DNA of 64,000 nt, from NCBI GenBank assembly GCA_907163375.1, contig CAJQUW010004634.1, positions 186,001-250,000 of the forward strand, read 5' to 3'. Made by a program: the position numbers and the translations under genes. Below, piece after piece: positions 1 through 10,850 of this stretch. Source of the DNA: Prostheceraeus crozeri (lineage: Eukaryota > Platyhelminthes > Polycladida > Euryleptidae). The notes beneath the pieces were generated by a model. It did not search any database. It had not been told where the DNA came from and saw only the letters and a list, made by a program, of their open reading frames with translations. Each line of letters begins with the position of its first letter. Position 1 is the first letter of the stretch.

Positions 1-90
1 TAAGTGTTGATGTATGAGGCGAAGTTTGTGTAAAGGCAGATTACATATTTATCACACATCGATTACATGTTTATGGGATTCGAGGATGAA

Positions 91-229
91 CAGGATCTGT
101 TTACTTGTGGGAATCGAAAAGGCAAAGATTGATGTACAGGATTTGTTTACATGTGCGGATTGAAAAAAAGCAAAAAGGATTTATTGATGGCATAAATTTA
201 ATGACAGGATCAGTTTACATGTGGGAAAC
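91..229 (+). repeat. Three imperfect short direct repeats
   Basis: A motif of about 21 bases beginning CAGGATCTGTTTAC recurs near 91, 137 and 204 with a few substitutions. The spacing is irregular (46 and 67 bases), so this is a decayed local duplication rather than a clean minisatellite. No coding potential is visible. Confidence 0.45.
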
Positions 230-1238
230 GTAACATTTGAATGATGTCTGACTTATCTTTGTGGCATATCTTTCAAGACATATCATTACCTATTCAGTAT
301 TTTGTCAGCCACTATGTGTGGGACCCCGCTCGTCTGGGTTTGAGTGTTCAGGTTAGGGGTCGAAACACAACTAGACGAGTACCTGCTGATGACTGACGGA
401 CTGCAGTATTATGTTTTATATCCCTTAATCGGTAGCTGAAGTAGTGATCGATGTATTGTATTTCAAATGAAGAACAAATGAAAAAATGTGGGATAACATG
501 AAGTATTATAGACGGATTAAGAAACTGGTGATAACAAATTCAAGTGAAGAAATAGTATTTTCCATATTTAGTCTTAGGTATAGTGTGTATAATTTCATTG
601 CTTTCGGTGTAGTGTCATTGTAGTTCTATTGTTTACCTCCATTATCCACTTTCCAGTTATCCACTCTTACCATTATCCACTTCGTGTAGTGTCAGATATA
701 GTTCACTTGTAATCAGTGTAGTAGCATCGTTGTAGTTCCATATTTTACCTCCACTTTTCCAATTTTTATTCATCGGTTTCCTGTTGTTTTATAATATCCA
801 TTTTTAATTTCCTTAGCCTAGGGTGACCATTGTCCTATTCTATTTCAACTATCAGCATCTGTAGTCGGTACAGTATATTAGACGTCTGTTTTGAACGTGT
901 ATACGGCAGTGTTTGGAATCTATGGTATTAGTATATTAACAGTAAGAATGAGTAGTGTTACAAATCTGAAGATTTCCACTTTTACCAGATATTGGGCCAA
1001 AGCTGATCAATTTTAATTCGTTGCCACGAGAAAGCTCCATTGAGTTCTTTAAGAACTGATTAATCCAATGGTTACAATAGCATTGCATCTGTACACTTGC
1101 GGATTGGAGAACGCCATCAGTCCTCATTAGGACTACTTCAATTAATAATTTGAATTAGTAAGCATTATATTCTATTATGAATAGCTGCTGGGATGATTTT
1201 CGTCATCGTATGAGAATTATCAGCGAAGTGAGATTGTC
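230..1238. other. AT-rich stretch without a recognisable gene
   Basis: I see no credible gene here. A loose direct repeat is present: the block near 608-655 (TAGTGTCATTGTAGTTC... then TTTACCTCCA) recurs in diverged form near 713-760. The last hundred bases, read on the minus strand, may continue the mariner-like relic that lies right of the hAT element (4769-5030), because the hAT insertion separates the two. That continuation is weak: only a stretch resembling the catalytic 'FSDE' region can be guessed. Confidence 0.4.
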
Positions 1239-1246
1239 TTCTCCAC
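1239..1246. repeat. Left target-site duplication of hAT-1 (TTCTCCAC)
   Basis: TTCTCCAC lies directly left of the element terminus TAGTGTTTTC and is repeated exactly at 4761-4768, directly right of the other terminus. Eight bases is the standard hAT target duplication. Confidence 0.93.
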
Positions 1247-1257
1247 TAGTGTTTTCA

Positions 1258-1340
1258 AAACCGGATACCGAAAAACCGGATACCGGATATTTTTTAGTAT
1301 TCGAAAACCGGTTTTTAAGGATTCAGAAACCGGTTTTTGC
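1258..1340. repeat. Left subterminal AACCGG motif cluster of hAT-1
   Basis: ACCGG words recur about five times in 80 bases, several as AAAACCGG or AACCGGTTTT. The matching cluster lies at about 4670-4750 inside the right end. In hAT elements such subterminal repeats bind the transposase; the binding role here is inferred. Confidence 0.7.
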
Positions 1341-1727
1341 AGACAGCTTTGTTGAATGCTCAGTCAATCAGAAACTTTACTGTAATACTTGCTTATCATT
1401 CGATCATTAAACAGCAGTCTCTCACAGTAGTCAGAGTCAGTGCAGCATTACTATTCAGCGTCTTCCACGTGTATTTTGCTTATCTACTGACAGGAATCTT
1501 CCCAACTAGAGAGCGGTAGTATGACCTCGAACAATTCAACAATATACTTGTCCGTGAGCGTCCCTGACAGACTGACAGTGAAGTGAGGAGTGAGGACCAA
1601 TCACACAGTCAATCTTCCTCATCTTAGTAATGATGATGACGTCAACACAAGCGCATCGATAATGACGCTTTCAAAAAAAGCTTGCACCAACACTCTGACT
1701 AGTAGATCACGCACTCGTAGTTGAACC

Positions 1728-3627
1728 ATGAGCAAACCTTCATCGAATCGCACCCGTAAGTCGACTGTGTGGAATCATTTTGATAAATTGTTGTCGTCGT
1801 CGCAAGCACAATGTAATCGTTGTGGGCGCAACCTAAGCTTCCGCGGTGGTTCTACGAGTAGTCTTCATAATCACTTGCGTCAAGTTCATGGCATCACATC
1901 TTCTGTAAATCTGACCGAAACAGAAACTGAATCGTCGGATAGTGTTTCAGCCGTTGCCATCAAGAAACCTCGCTTACAACAATCATCGATATATAACTTC
2001 GTGAAAGAAGAAAATTCAATCGACGTTATCTTCACGAAGCTTATTGCAATAGACGGTTTCTCCATGAATGCAGTTGGTCACTCGGAATTTATTCAGACTG
2101 CATTTCGCGAGCGTGGGTTGACTTTACCAAAACATCCATCCACGGTGACACGTATTTTGAACGATCATGCAGATAAACTTAAAGAACAGTTAGCTGAAGA
2201 ATTCAGAGTAATGATAGAAAATGGTCGTCGATTTTCATTCATGCTCGATGAGTGGACTTCTTGTCGACAATGTCGCTACATGTCAGTCACGTGTAATGAT
2301 GGCCAGAAGCTTCATCGCCTTGGAATGATTCCACTCCATGGGAGATTGACAGCAGACAAATCACAAGTTTTTCAACGAAAAACTGAACGAGTTTGGCCTT
2401 TGTGTTGAGAATCATGCTGTTGCTGTTGTATCGGATGGTGCCAGTGCCATGAAGAAAATGGGAGCGGATATGCTTCCTTGTCATCATCAAGTATGTTTTC
2501 CCCATGGCATCCACCTTGCCGTTTGCAACATCCTCTATCGCGAAACTGTTGGAAACGAAGCCAGCTCAACAACTGAAGACGAGAATAGTGACTGTGACAG
2601 CGAAAGTGAATTTACCGATAACGACATTGATAACACGTCGGAACAAGTTCATCTAAACGAAACAGTTCTACCTGTTATTGTGAAGGTGCGACGCGTCTGT
2701 AGATACTTCAGGAAATCTCCATTGAAAAACGAAATTCTTCAAAAGTACGTTACACAAGAGTTTGGTAATGAACTTTCTCTTCTTATCGACGTTAAGACGC
2801 GTTGGAATAGCCTACTCGCGATGATAACAAGATTTGTGTAGCTAAAGAACTGTCTGATTAAATCATCTGTGGATCTTTCGGATTTTCCTGCATCGTTTAC
2901 AGAAAATGATTGGAATCTTCTCCAAAGTCTGATCTCGTTACTTGAACCTGTGAAGATGGGTATCGAAGCTCTGGGAAGGCAAGACACAACACTGCTCTCA
3001 GCCGAGGGTGTCAACAAATTCATGTTGAATCAGGTTCGCAATGGTACAGTGTCAGGTACATTAGCAACAGCACTATACCAGGAACTGGAGAAATATATCA
3101 CCGAAAGACGAAACCATGAACTAACAAACCTTTTGAAGTATCTTACTCGTCCAGACTGCTCTCACCAACCGACCGATTTTGCATTCGAATCAATGCCGAG
3201 TCGATCCAAAATAGAAAATTCTATAAAGAAGATATGGACCAGACTGTTTGCGAGTGACGAAGAAGTAGAACTCCAAATATCCGATAATAATGATTCCGAC
3301 AAAAACAATTCTGACAACAAAGGACAGACACCTCAATTACATGATGTGCCAAGTCGTTCAATTATGGAGGCAACATCATCGTCGACACCAATCTGTTCTA
3401 CTTCACTGAGTCCACTAAGAAAAGAAATGAATCTATTCGAAGCGACAAAGAAACTTCCAGAAAGCTTGCGTTTGGTAAAAGACGCTCTGGAGACCGTGTC
3501 TCCCACAACAGTGGAGGTGGAGCGATCCTTTTCAACGAGCGGAAATTTCGTATCAAAAATACGAAATCGTCTTGGTGACAAAACTATTGACACCTTACAG
3601 TTTCTTAAGGGATACTACTCTGACTAA
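1728..3627 (+). pseudogene. hAT transposase (BED finger type), lightly damaged
   Basis: The frame opens at an ATG in ACCATGAGC and begins with a BED zinc finger (C-x2-C ... H-x4-H, about residues 30-52) for DNA binding. It continues through the RNase H-like catalytic region and ends with the hAT dimerisation signature 'TTVEVERSFSTSGNF' near 3510-3555. The total of about 630 codons is normal for the family. Two lesions are visible: a frame change in or beside the T-run at 2368-2372, and an in-frame TAG at 2839-2841. On either side of them the reading is typical hAT sequence, for example 'VSDGASAMKKMGADML' after the first. The protein would have cut and moved hAT-1; as it stands it is not translatable as one chain. 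Confidence 0.88.
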
Positions 3628-4669
3628 TCCAATAGTGAAAATATTGTTAGCAGTTCTCATTGTTATAAATTGTTCTAGTCTCATTGTTAAATTGTTTTTT
3701 CAAAGACCATCTCTCGTTATGAAATTTCATCACTCACCATCTCGTTTTGCATGCTGCCGTCCGATATATAAATACGCGTATACTCGTATATATATATACT
3801 GTATATAAGGCCTATGCAGTTAGAATCTAATAACGTACTAGGCTACAATTTAATACGAAATATAGTAATCCTTTCTAATCCATTAGTAAAACAGTAAGTA
3901 GGCTTAGAAGTAAACCGATCCTGACTAATAATTCACTTATTGGCGAATTTAAATAAACAGACTATACTTGTAGGCCCTATGTAGCTCTGATACCTAAAAC
4001 ATTTTCTATGAGCTAATCATACCAAAACTAAAGTATCCGTGGTAGGCCTACTTCTAAAGATGTATTTGCCTAATTAACCGTAAGGCTACAATAGAATAGA
4101 CGCTTATATATAGCATATATCGTTGAATGTAGGCCTTAATTCGTATGCTTTCTAACTTCGAAATTAGAAATTAAGTTATCGAACCCACTAATGCGAATCC
4201 TACGTTTCCTAGCTACGAATTTCTTACGCTTTCATCGCTCATAGGACAGCCTATCACAGGATGAAAGATAAGTTTTCAAGACTGGCCTTTTAGTATCATA
4301 TCAAAACATCTCTCATCAAGTACCCTATCATTCATGATATAGGTTCTTTAACTTCTTTCCAAAAAAACGTAGGTCTCGATCCAGTGGGAACTTTTGATCC
4401 CAGTTCCATTTTACAGGTAAAAATGACATGCTTATTAATAGAAGTAAATGCTAAGGACTCTAAATTAATCCATCATTATCTTTTGTAACTGGTATTATGA
4501 TTACATCAATTCAGGGATTATTCATTACTGAATTTACAAACTCTGAAGCACAATACTCAGCACAAACTCAGCAGCCCTAATTTGTAGGTTATAGCTTAGT
4601 GCTAGGTCCTACTATATATGCCTACCGTACATATTATGAGCGCATCTTATAGGTAGAGCACATTTAACT
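3628..4669. other. hAT-1 3' non-coding part
   Basis: Between the transposase stop and the right subterminal cluster no second gene is recognisable. The sequence is AT-rich, with a TATA/TAC-type microsatellite near 3780-3805 and several TAGGCCTA-like words between 3805 and 4140. Confidence 0.5.
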
Positions 4670-4750
4670 GAAAACCGGTTTTAAAACCGGTTTCCGGATA
4701 GTTAGAATAAAAAATCCGAAAAACCGGTTTCTTGGAAAACCGGTTTTTTT
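4670..4750. repeat. Right subterminal AACCGG motif cluster of hAT-1
   Basis: AACCGGTTTT-type words occur about five times, mirroring the cluster just inside the left end. This supports the placement of the element's right terminus at 4760. Confidence 0.75.
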
Positions 4751-4760
4751 AGAAACACTA

Positions 4761-4768
4761 TTCTCCAC
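4761..4768. repeat. Right target-site duplication of hAT-1 (TTCTCCAC)
   Basis: Exact copy of the eight bases at 1239-1246, directly following the terminus AGAAACACTA. Confidence 0.93.
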
Positions 4769-5030
4769 CAAAAACTCAACAAAACGCCTCGCATAGTGTA
4801 ATGCCGCTTCAAAGTCACCTAGAGAGACGTTCTGTACTGTCTGTACTTTACATGGATAGCAAGACAGGTCATCATTTAAGATTTTTCTTGAAGATGTTTC
4901 ACATATCTGAAGCTCTATTGAACGTCGCTCCGCAGATTTGAGAAGACTTCTGGCAACATCTCTCACTGTCTCAATACACGATGTGTTGCGACATGCTTTT
5001 GTTCTGCATATTCGATCTTTTAGCGGACCC
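4769..5030 (-). pseudogene. Mariner-like (IS630/Tc1) transposase N-terminal relic
   Basis: Read on the minus strand, 5030 down to 4769 is open and resembles the helix-turn-helix half of nematode- and arthropod-type mariner-like transposases. Recognisable pieces are 'SAERRSIELQICETSSRKIL' followed by a 'YPCKVQTVQNVS' segment that matches the family's usual 'YPYKIQ-VQ' linker, then a 'HYARRFVEFL' helix. The catalytic part would lie beyond the hAT-1 insertion, in 1100-1238, where only a faint 'FSDE'-like trace can be proposed. Assignment to the family is by pattern recognition, not by a search. Confidence 0.6.
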
Positions 5031-5039
5031 TGTAGAACA

Positions 5040-5765
5040 CGGAATGAAGATTTTCGAGAAGATTATAGAGAGATTAATAAGACGTTAAAAAATAAGATTA
5101 AATAAGAGGTCAAGAAAACTGCTTAACTTTGGAGAGCGGCAGTTTGCATACCGTCCTGGTAAATCATGCACGGACGCAATCTTCGCAATCAGAGGACTTC
5201 AAGAGAAAAACATCGAAAATAAGAAGCTATTTTATATCTCTATCGATCTCCAGAAGGCATTCGATCGAGTCCCTTGAACCACAATTAGGTGGACCCGCAG
5301 GCGATAGAACTTTACGGAAAGCTTCGTATATGTCGCTATATGCGAATACCACGTCGAGGGTGTGTGTCGCAGGAGATGGATCAGATGATTTCAACATCGG
5401 TGTCGTGGTACATCAGGGGTCTGTGCTCAGTCCTCTTTTTTTCATCACTGTGATGGAAGAAGTTAAAAAAGATCGTAGGATAGGCGGTTTAATGGAGCTG
5501 CTGTACGCAGACGATTTAGTTCTGACTGAAGAAAGCAGGGAAGAAGTGGTAGAAATGTTTAAGAATTGGAAGAAAGACATGGAAACCAAAGGTCTTACAG
5601 ACAACATTCAGAAGACGAAGTTGTTGATCAGTGGCGATAAAGAAATTTCTCCGGCTCAATCGAGAAGATTGCCGTGTGGTGTCTGAGGTGGAGGAGTTGG
5701 GAACAATTCCATACTATGCCAGCATTGCAACAAATGGTATCATAGGCGTTGCAGTGGATTCAGGT
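5040..5765 (+). pseudogene. LINE-A reverse transcriptase, left fragment
   Basis: This is a 5'-truncated non-LTR retrotransposon fragment. From about 5040 the fingers and palm of a LINE reverse transcriptase can be followed: 'RQFAYRPGKSCTDAIF', then 'YISIDLQKAFDRVP' (motif A), 'VHQGSVLSPLFF' (motif B) and 'LLYADDLVL' (catalytic YADD). A C-x2-C/C-x2-C/H-x3-C zinc-binding segment ending 'HRRCSGF' at about 5675-5765 follows. There are frame changes near 5275-5340 and a TGA inside the zinc segment. The reading stops at 5765 because LINE-B is inserted there and resumes at 10367. The clade is not assigned; the PHD-like C-terminal finger is familiar from a LINE type common in marine invertebrates and sharks. 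Confidence 0.82.
5754..5765. repeat. Left target-site duplication of LINE-B (GTGGATTCAGGT)
   Basis: These 12 bases are repeated exactly at 10367-10378. They lie inside the LINE-A zinc-finger coding segment and bracket LINE-B. Confidence 0.9.
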
Positions 5766-6225
5766 TATTGCTGTTGTTGTTGTTTTACCCGGCTCCGTCC
5801 AGCGGATAGGAGGCTTCGTATCGCGACACACCCAGTAAGCAAATTAATGCCTACTGCTGGCGAGGAGTGCCCCGGGGAGGAGATGGCCATTCCGTATCCA
5901 CCGGGGTGCTAGCATACCCGTGCCAAAGCTATTCACAATGGGTAAACAGCATTGACCGGGGGCGGAAGCAACCCTAATTTCCCACCCCACACCTTACCTC
6001 TGAAGAGGGGCGGCGGCCATCGCTGAGGGGACTTTGGTAAAGCATAGCCAGATATGCAATACGGGAGGAAGCTCAAAGAGCTTTGTTGCATATCCTAACA
6101 GCTAAGATTCGGCTGTCAGGATCCACCGCAACATCAACTTAGTACAGCCACTGAGAAAAGGCAATAAGAATAAGACATCAAACTGCCAACACCAGAGCTG
6201 CAGTGGCAGAAGGCCCCTTCCGCCA

Positions 6226-9200
6226 ATGTCCTTCCGCCCAATGAAGGGTACCAATGTCCTTCCGCCTCCTTGTGGTGGTACCCGCCCCGTTCCTCGGATC
6301 GGGTCGAAATGGGGGACACTTCCCCGAGTGGCCGTCTGTTGGCGCGCTGCCTCCTTCGGGTTTTTGCCACTCTATTTCTCCGTTGGTCGTGGAGAAATAG
6401 TTGTCTTCTTCTGTATATATCTTTACGGCAACTTTCTTTCATCTCCTCTCCCTCGTCTACTCATTCTTCTCCTGCTCCTCATGGCAGGAATCCATCCCAA
6501 TCCTGGTCCTTCACCTCGCCACCCTCACTCACTCACTCACTTTCTATCTTCAAATCCTTACGACATCATTCTTATCCAGGAAACGAAACTTCTCCCATCA
6601 ACTACTTTTCGTATTCCTGGATATAAGTGCTACCGCCAGGATCGGACGATTCAGCCCCGCCGCGGCAGTGGTGGAGGCGTGATGACTCTGGTCCGGGATG
6701 GTCTTGTACATTCTCCTTGGTCCATCCCCTCGCTCGCTTCGTCTAATTCTCATTGTAGCTTCCTTGGCATTCACGTACACCTCCGCTCCAACACTATCTC
6801 TTTACTTAATGCCTACGTCCCCCCAGCTAGCTCCACCCCTACTTAGGCCCGCTCGCGCCGTACCTTCTCTCCTTCCTCATTCCCCTCTTCCCCGTCCACC
6901 TTCATCTTTGGGGATCTTAATGCACACCACCCCTCCTGGGATTCTCGGGGCCATCCTAACTCTCTCGGCTCCGAAATCTACTCTTGGCTTCTCGCTTCAG
7001 ATCTTGAATCACTTAATGACCCTGATACTCCCACTCTCTTGCAGCAGTCTTCTGGATGGCGTACCTCCCCAGACCTCAGTCTGGTACCTTCGTCTCTTGC
7101 TCCTAGATGTGGCTGGTCCGTCCTTTCTGATCTTGGATCTGACCACCTCCCCATCTCTATTAAGATTCCTCTCTCCCCACACTATTCTCCCAACGAGCGC
7201 AAACCCTCTTACAACTTTAAAAAGGCTCGCTGGGATGACTACAGGACTCATGTAACTTCTCATTGTCCCGACTCTGACTCGTACTCTTCTCTTACTCTTA
7301 CTAAAGCCGCTGCTTCTTTCTCCTCTATCATCCTCGAAGCGGCAAAATCTTCAATTCCTTTCGGTCGTACCCGCCAGTCCCCGAAAGCTTGGTGGTCCGC
7401 GGAACTAGATCAGCTCGTCCATGCTCGCCGCAAGGCATTCAGACGGGCCCATCGAAGTGAAGCGGATCGTCAGGCTTATGTTTCTGCATCCCGTTCCGCC
7501 TCCAGAGCCATTGCTAAAGCGAAAGCTGATGCTTGGCAACGGACAGCGTCCAATCTTCGCCTTTCCTCCAACCCCCGTAAGGTCTTCTCCCTCCTCCGCT
7601 CAGTAGCTGGTACTCCCAAATCCTCCAGTTCTGATCCAACATTTCCCGGGTGTAGCTCTGCTACACGGAAGGAAACACGGAAGGCTACAGCCACCCGTTA
7701 CGCTTCTTTTCTCAAGAGCCACTTCTCTAGATCCCTTCCTTCTAATCGCCGTCCTGAAAGCCGCCGCTTCCTTCGTGAGCTCCGCTCCTCTACCTGTACC
7801 TGCCCATCCTTTTGCTCTCCTTTTAGCCTGTCGGAGCTCACCACAGCTATTAGTTCTCTCTCCTCGTCGACTGCAGCCGGTCCTGACCACGTCTCGTACC
7901 CTCTCCTCCAAAATCTTCCTCCTTCTGCCCTTGCTTTTCTTTTGTTTATCTTCAAACTCTCTTGGTCCACCCACTCCTTTCCCTCCGCCTGGAAATCTTC
8001 CACCATCTACCCGGTGCACAAATCTGGCAAACCCAAAGACGCTCCGTCTTCGTTTCGTCCTATCTGCCTTACATCTTGTATCTCGAAACTCTTTGAGCGT
8101 CTCGTGCTAGCCCGTCTGTCTTTTCTCCTCGAATCTAAGGATCTTCTGACCCCTCTTCAGGCCGGTTTTCGCCCAAGCCGTTCTACCACTGACCAGATAG
8201 TTCTTCTTACTCGGTCAATCTCCGATGGCTTTCACAACTCCAAGCCTTGTGCAAGGACTGTGTTAGCCACCGTTGATTTCTCTCGTGCCTTCGACTCGGT
8301 CTGGCATTCAGCTCTCTACCACAAGCTTCTGGCCTCTGGCCTGCCTCCTTGCTTTGTTCGCTGGACCCAGTCTTTCTTATCGAACCGTCGTGCACAAGTG
8401 GCCTTTCGAAACTCTTCCAGTAACTCTTTCCGAGTTCGATGGGGAGTCCCTCAAGGGTCAGTGCTCGGCCCAGTCCTCTTCAACCTCTTCATTAACGACG
8501 TTTCTTCCGTGCTCCCTCCCTCAGTCCGCTTTTCACTTTATGCAGACGATCTTGCTATTTGGGCGTCTTCTCCTCACATTCACCTCGCTACTGCCGCCGT
8601 CCAAGAAGCTCTGTCTGAGCTCGAGGCTTGGTCTTTAAAGTGGCAGCTTCCCCTAAATCCCGCTAAATGCGAAGTCTCCTTCTTCAGCACCGACACCCGT
8701 GAAGCTTCCGTTCAGCCCTCCCTGTCTCTTTTGGGCCGCCCCCTCTCGTTCAACGCTTCCCCCAAGTTCCTCGGAGTAACTTTAGACCGAACACTTTCCT
8801 TCTTCCCCAATAGCTCTGCCCTGAGATCCACTCTTTTCCCTCGTTTAAGATCTCTCAGGGCTGTTTCATCCGCTTCTTGGGGCCCTTCCAAAGAGTCCCT
8901 TGCTTCTCTCTACAAGACCTTTCTTCTCCCTATCCTCACTTATGCTTCCCCTGGTTGGTTCCCCTTCATTTACGCTAAACATCTTCAACACCTAGAAGCT
9001 ACCCACCGCTCCGCGTGCCGTGCGATCACTGGCTGCTGTTTGACCACTCCTATTCCTCTCCTTTTGTTGGAAGCTGGACTTCCTCCCCTCTCCGTGACCC
9101 TCACCGCTCAGTCGCTCTACTCTTATGAGCGCGCTCTTCGCCTCCCACCCTCGTTTCCCTTGTCTTCTCTAGCGACCCTTTCTGTCCCCAAGCGCGTCCG

Positions 9201-10273
9201 TTCCTCTTCGTGGCGCTTCTTCTGTACTTCTCATCCACTTTCTCCACCTGTTTCTTCTCCGCGTGAGCCCCTGGTCTCCTGCCCTCCCTTCCCCCCGTGG
9301 TCCCCTCCTCTGTTCTCCGTGTCCCTAGCCCTGTCCTCCCCCTGCTCCCGTTCCGACCCAGTCCCTCTTCGCACCGCTTTGGTCCGAGACCACCTTTCCT
9401 CCCTCCCCGTTGCTGACCTGACCATCTGGACTGACGGCTCCGTTATTGGACGACTTGGACCAGGTGGCTCGGGTGTTTTCATAAACTGTTCTTCATGCTC
9501 TTCCACTTTCTCTCTTTCCTTTCATGCTGGTGCGCACTGTTCAAGCTTCACAGCTGAAATGGTTGCAATCCAGCATGCTCTCTCTTGGTCCGTTTCCCAT
9601 CACTCCTCATGTCTCTTTTCCTCTCTTCTTCTCTTGTCCGACTCTCTCTCGGCTCTGACCGTGCTCTCTTCACCCCCGTCGCCCCTCTTGTCCACGTCTG
9701 TCCACTCTGTCTGGTCCTCTTTGTCGTCCCTCTGCTCTTCCTCGATCTCAGTGTCATTGCAGTGGCTTCCTGGTCACTCGAACATCAGTGGCAATGATAC
9801 TGCAGATGCGCTTGCCAAAAGTGGCACTTCTCTCCTCTCTGCAGCTCCTCAGTGTCTGTCTTCTCTGAAGCCCCCCCTGTGTCTGTGATTCCCTGTTCAA
9901 CTCCTGGAGGACTTCCGTTCGTTCGTCTTTGATTTCTTCACAAGTCCCTAGCGTAGCAACTGAGGAGCTGTCCCTCCCTCGCGCTGTCCGTTGTGAGCTC
10001 TCACGTCTTCGTTGCAACGGCCACAGCCTTCTTCTCAACTCCTATCTTCACAGGATTGGCAGGTCCACTTCTCCTGACTGCCCTGTTTGTGGTGTAAACC
10101 ACGATGTACCCCACTTACTGTGCTCTTGTCCCTCCCTCTCTTCTACCCGAGCGGCTATCTTCGGGTCCTCGGGCTCTGTTTTTGATCTTTGGCATCGCCC
10201 ATGGGGGGTTGCCCGCCTCCTCGGTCTCCGTGGCGTTCCGCCACGCCCCTATCCGCGGGACGGGGTCGGGTAA
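6226..10273 (+). pseudogene. LINE-B polyprotein: 2A-like, EN, RT, RNase H, CCHC
   Basis: From the ATG at 6226 the frame gives a hydrophobic leucine run, then 'GIHPNPGP' (residues 88-95). An apurinic-type endonuclease follows ('LIQETKL', 'GDLNAHHPSWDS', 'GSDHLP'), then a reverse transcriptase ('VDFSRAFDSV', 'GVPQGSVLGPVLF', 'YADDLAIW' at about 8536-8560). RNase H comes next ('WTDGS' near 9430, 'FTAEM', 'LLSDSLSA', 'GNDTADALA'). The tail has a CPVC...H...C finger and ends 'RPWGVARLLGLRGV'. Two lesions are visible: an in-frame TAG at 6844-6846 in the endonuclease, and a frame change at the C-run 9871-9877, after which the final 130 residues continue in another frame. The upstream start is uncertain because of the 2A-like motif. 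The enzyme would nick target DNA and copy its own RNA there. Confidence 0.88.
6487..6510 (+). other. 2A-like GIHPNPGP motif
   Basis: The codons read GIHPNPGP directly after a leucine-rich run (LLILLLLLMA). NPGP is the ribosome-skipping core of 2A peptides, in which the last proline starts a new chain. Similar motifs near the N-terminus are known from several non-LTR retrotransposon clades. Here the usual acidic D-x-E before NPGP is replaced by G-I-H-P, so skipping activity is uncertain. Confidence 0.6.
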
Positions 10274-10366
10274 TCCAGCCAGCCAGCCAGCCCCTTTTAG
10301 TTGCCTCTTACGACACGCAGAGGAGCGTCGGTCCTATTCTTTTCAGTCCCAGGAACCTTACGGGAT

Positions 10367-10378
10367 GTGGATTCAGGT
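10367..10378. repeat. Right target-site duplication of LINE-B
   Basis: Exact copy of 5754-5765 (GTGGATTCAGGT); LINE-A coding resumes through it. Confidence 0.9.
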
Positions 10379-10850
10379 CTCTAGCCAGTGTGAGAAATTT
10401 TCAATGCAAATCGTGCGTTCACGGTAACGGAAGTGTCGGTACAGTTGGGACCTGCGAGGTGGATGGGGAAGAGATTGGCATCGTAAAAGAGTTCCACAAT
10501 CTCGGAGATATGATATGTTGCGAAGGAGGTGTTGAATGCGCATGCGATCGAGAATCGCGTCTGCCTGGTGTAAATGGAAAGTCTTGGCAAGTTTGTTGAG
10601 AAATTGACTTATACCACTTAGATGTCGTGGCTTGGTATACAACGTGTGCATTAGGCGTGCGTCTGCGCTAACTGCCGTTGGCATCGTCACAACTGCGCTC
10701 GTGCGACAGAAGGGTACTTCGCTAAATGACGGGAATCTCACTCTCTGACCGAATCGACAGTATCCTTGTACTACTCGGAAAGGTCTGCGAGAAAGGAGAC
10801 ATGAAAAATTTCGAATTGTGTAAGGTTTAATAAGTTGAAATCCCCACAAG
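10379..10850 (+). pseudogene. LINE-A reverse transcriptase, right fragment
   Basis: The reading continues the interrupted LINE-A finger: after 'SGFR' it gives 'FQCKSCVHGNGS', completing a zinc-finger-like unit. The typical thumb segment 'VKEFHNLGDMI' and 'CDRESR' follow. Beyond about 10600 the frame is decayed, but words of the same C-terminal region ('CDRRVLR', 'MTGISLSDRIDS') can be followed in shifting frames to about 10850. The match of both halves around a 12-bp duplication is the main evidence that one old LINE was split by LINE-B. Confidence 0.78.

Larger units (their letters stand above)
1247..4760 (+). mobile_element. hAT DNA transposon hAT-1, complete ends
   Basis: This is a 3514-bp cut-and-paste DNA transposon. 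The ends are short imperfect inverted repeats: TAGTGTTTTC on the left, and on the right AGAAACACTA, whose reverse complement is TAGTGTTTCT. A perfect 8-bp target duplication lies outside them. Both ends carry clusters of an AACCGGTTTT-like subterminal motif (about 1258-1340 and 4670-4750), as expected for hAT transposase-binding regions. The interior holds one BED-finger transposase reading frame (1728-3627) followed by about 1.1 kb of non-coding sequence with recurrent TAGGCCTA words. With the frame damaged at only two places, the copy looks fairly young. It appears inserted into an older mariner-like relic on the minus strand. Confidence 0.92.
5766..10366 (+). mobile_element. LINE-B, I/Ingi-type non-LTR retrotransposon inserted in LINE-A
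   Basis: This 4.6-kb element starts TATTGCTGTTGTTGTTG and ends just after a block (about 10300-10350) containing TTGCCTCTTACGACACGCAG. Similar blocks are common at the 3' ends of I-type LINEs and their SINEs. A 12-bp target duplication brackets it. The 5' leader (5766-6225) is GC-rich and non-coding. One long reading frame then encodes endonuclease, reverse transcriptase, RNase H and a CCHC-type finger, the I/Ingi order. The element is strikingly C-rich on the plus strand against AT-rich surroundings. The apparently full length, few lesions and exact target duplication suggest a fairly recent insertion. Confidence 0.9.

Noticed and set aside
7475-9757. Many long open frames on both strands inside LINE-B
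   Set aside because: They are overlaps of the EN/RT/RNase H frame created by the C-rich composition and have no domains of their own.
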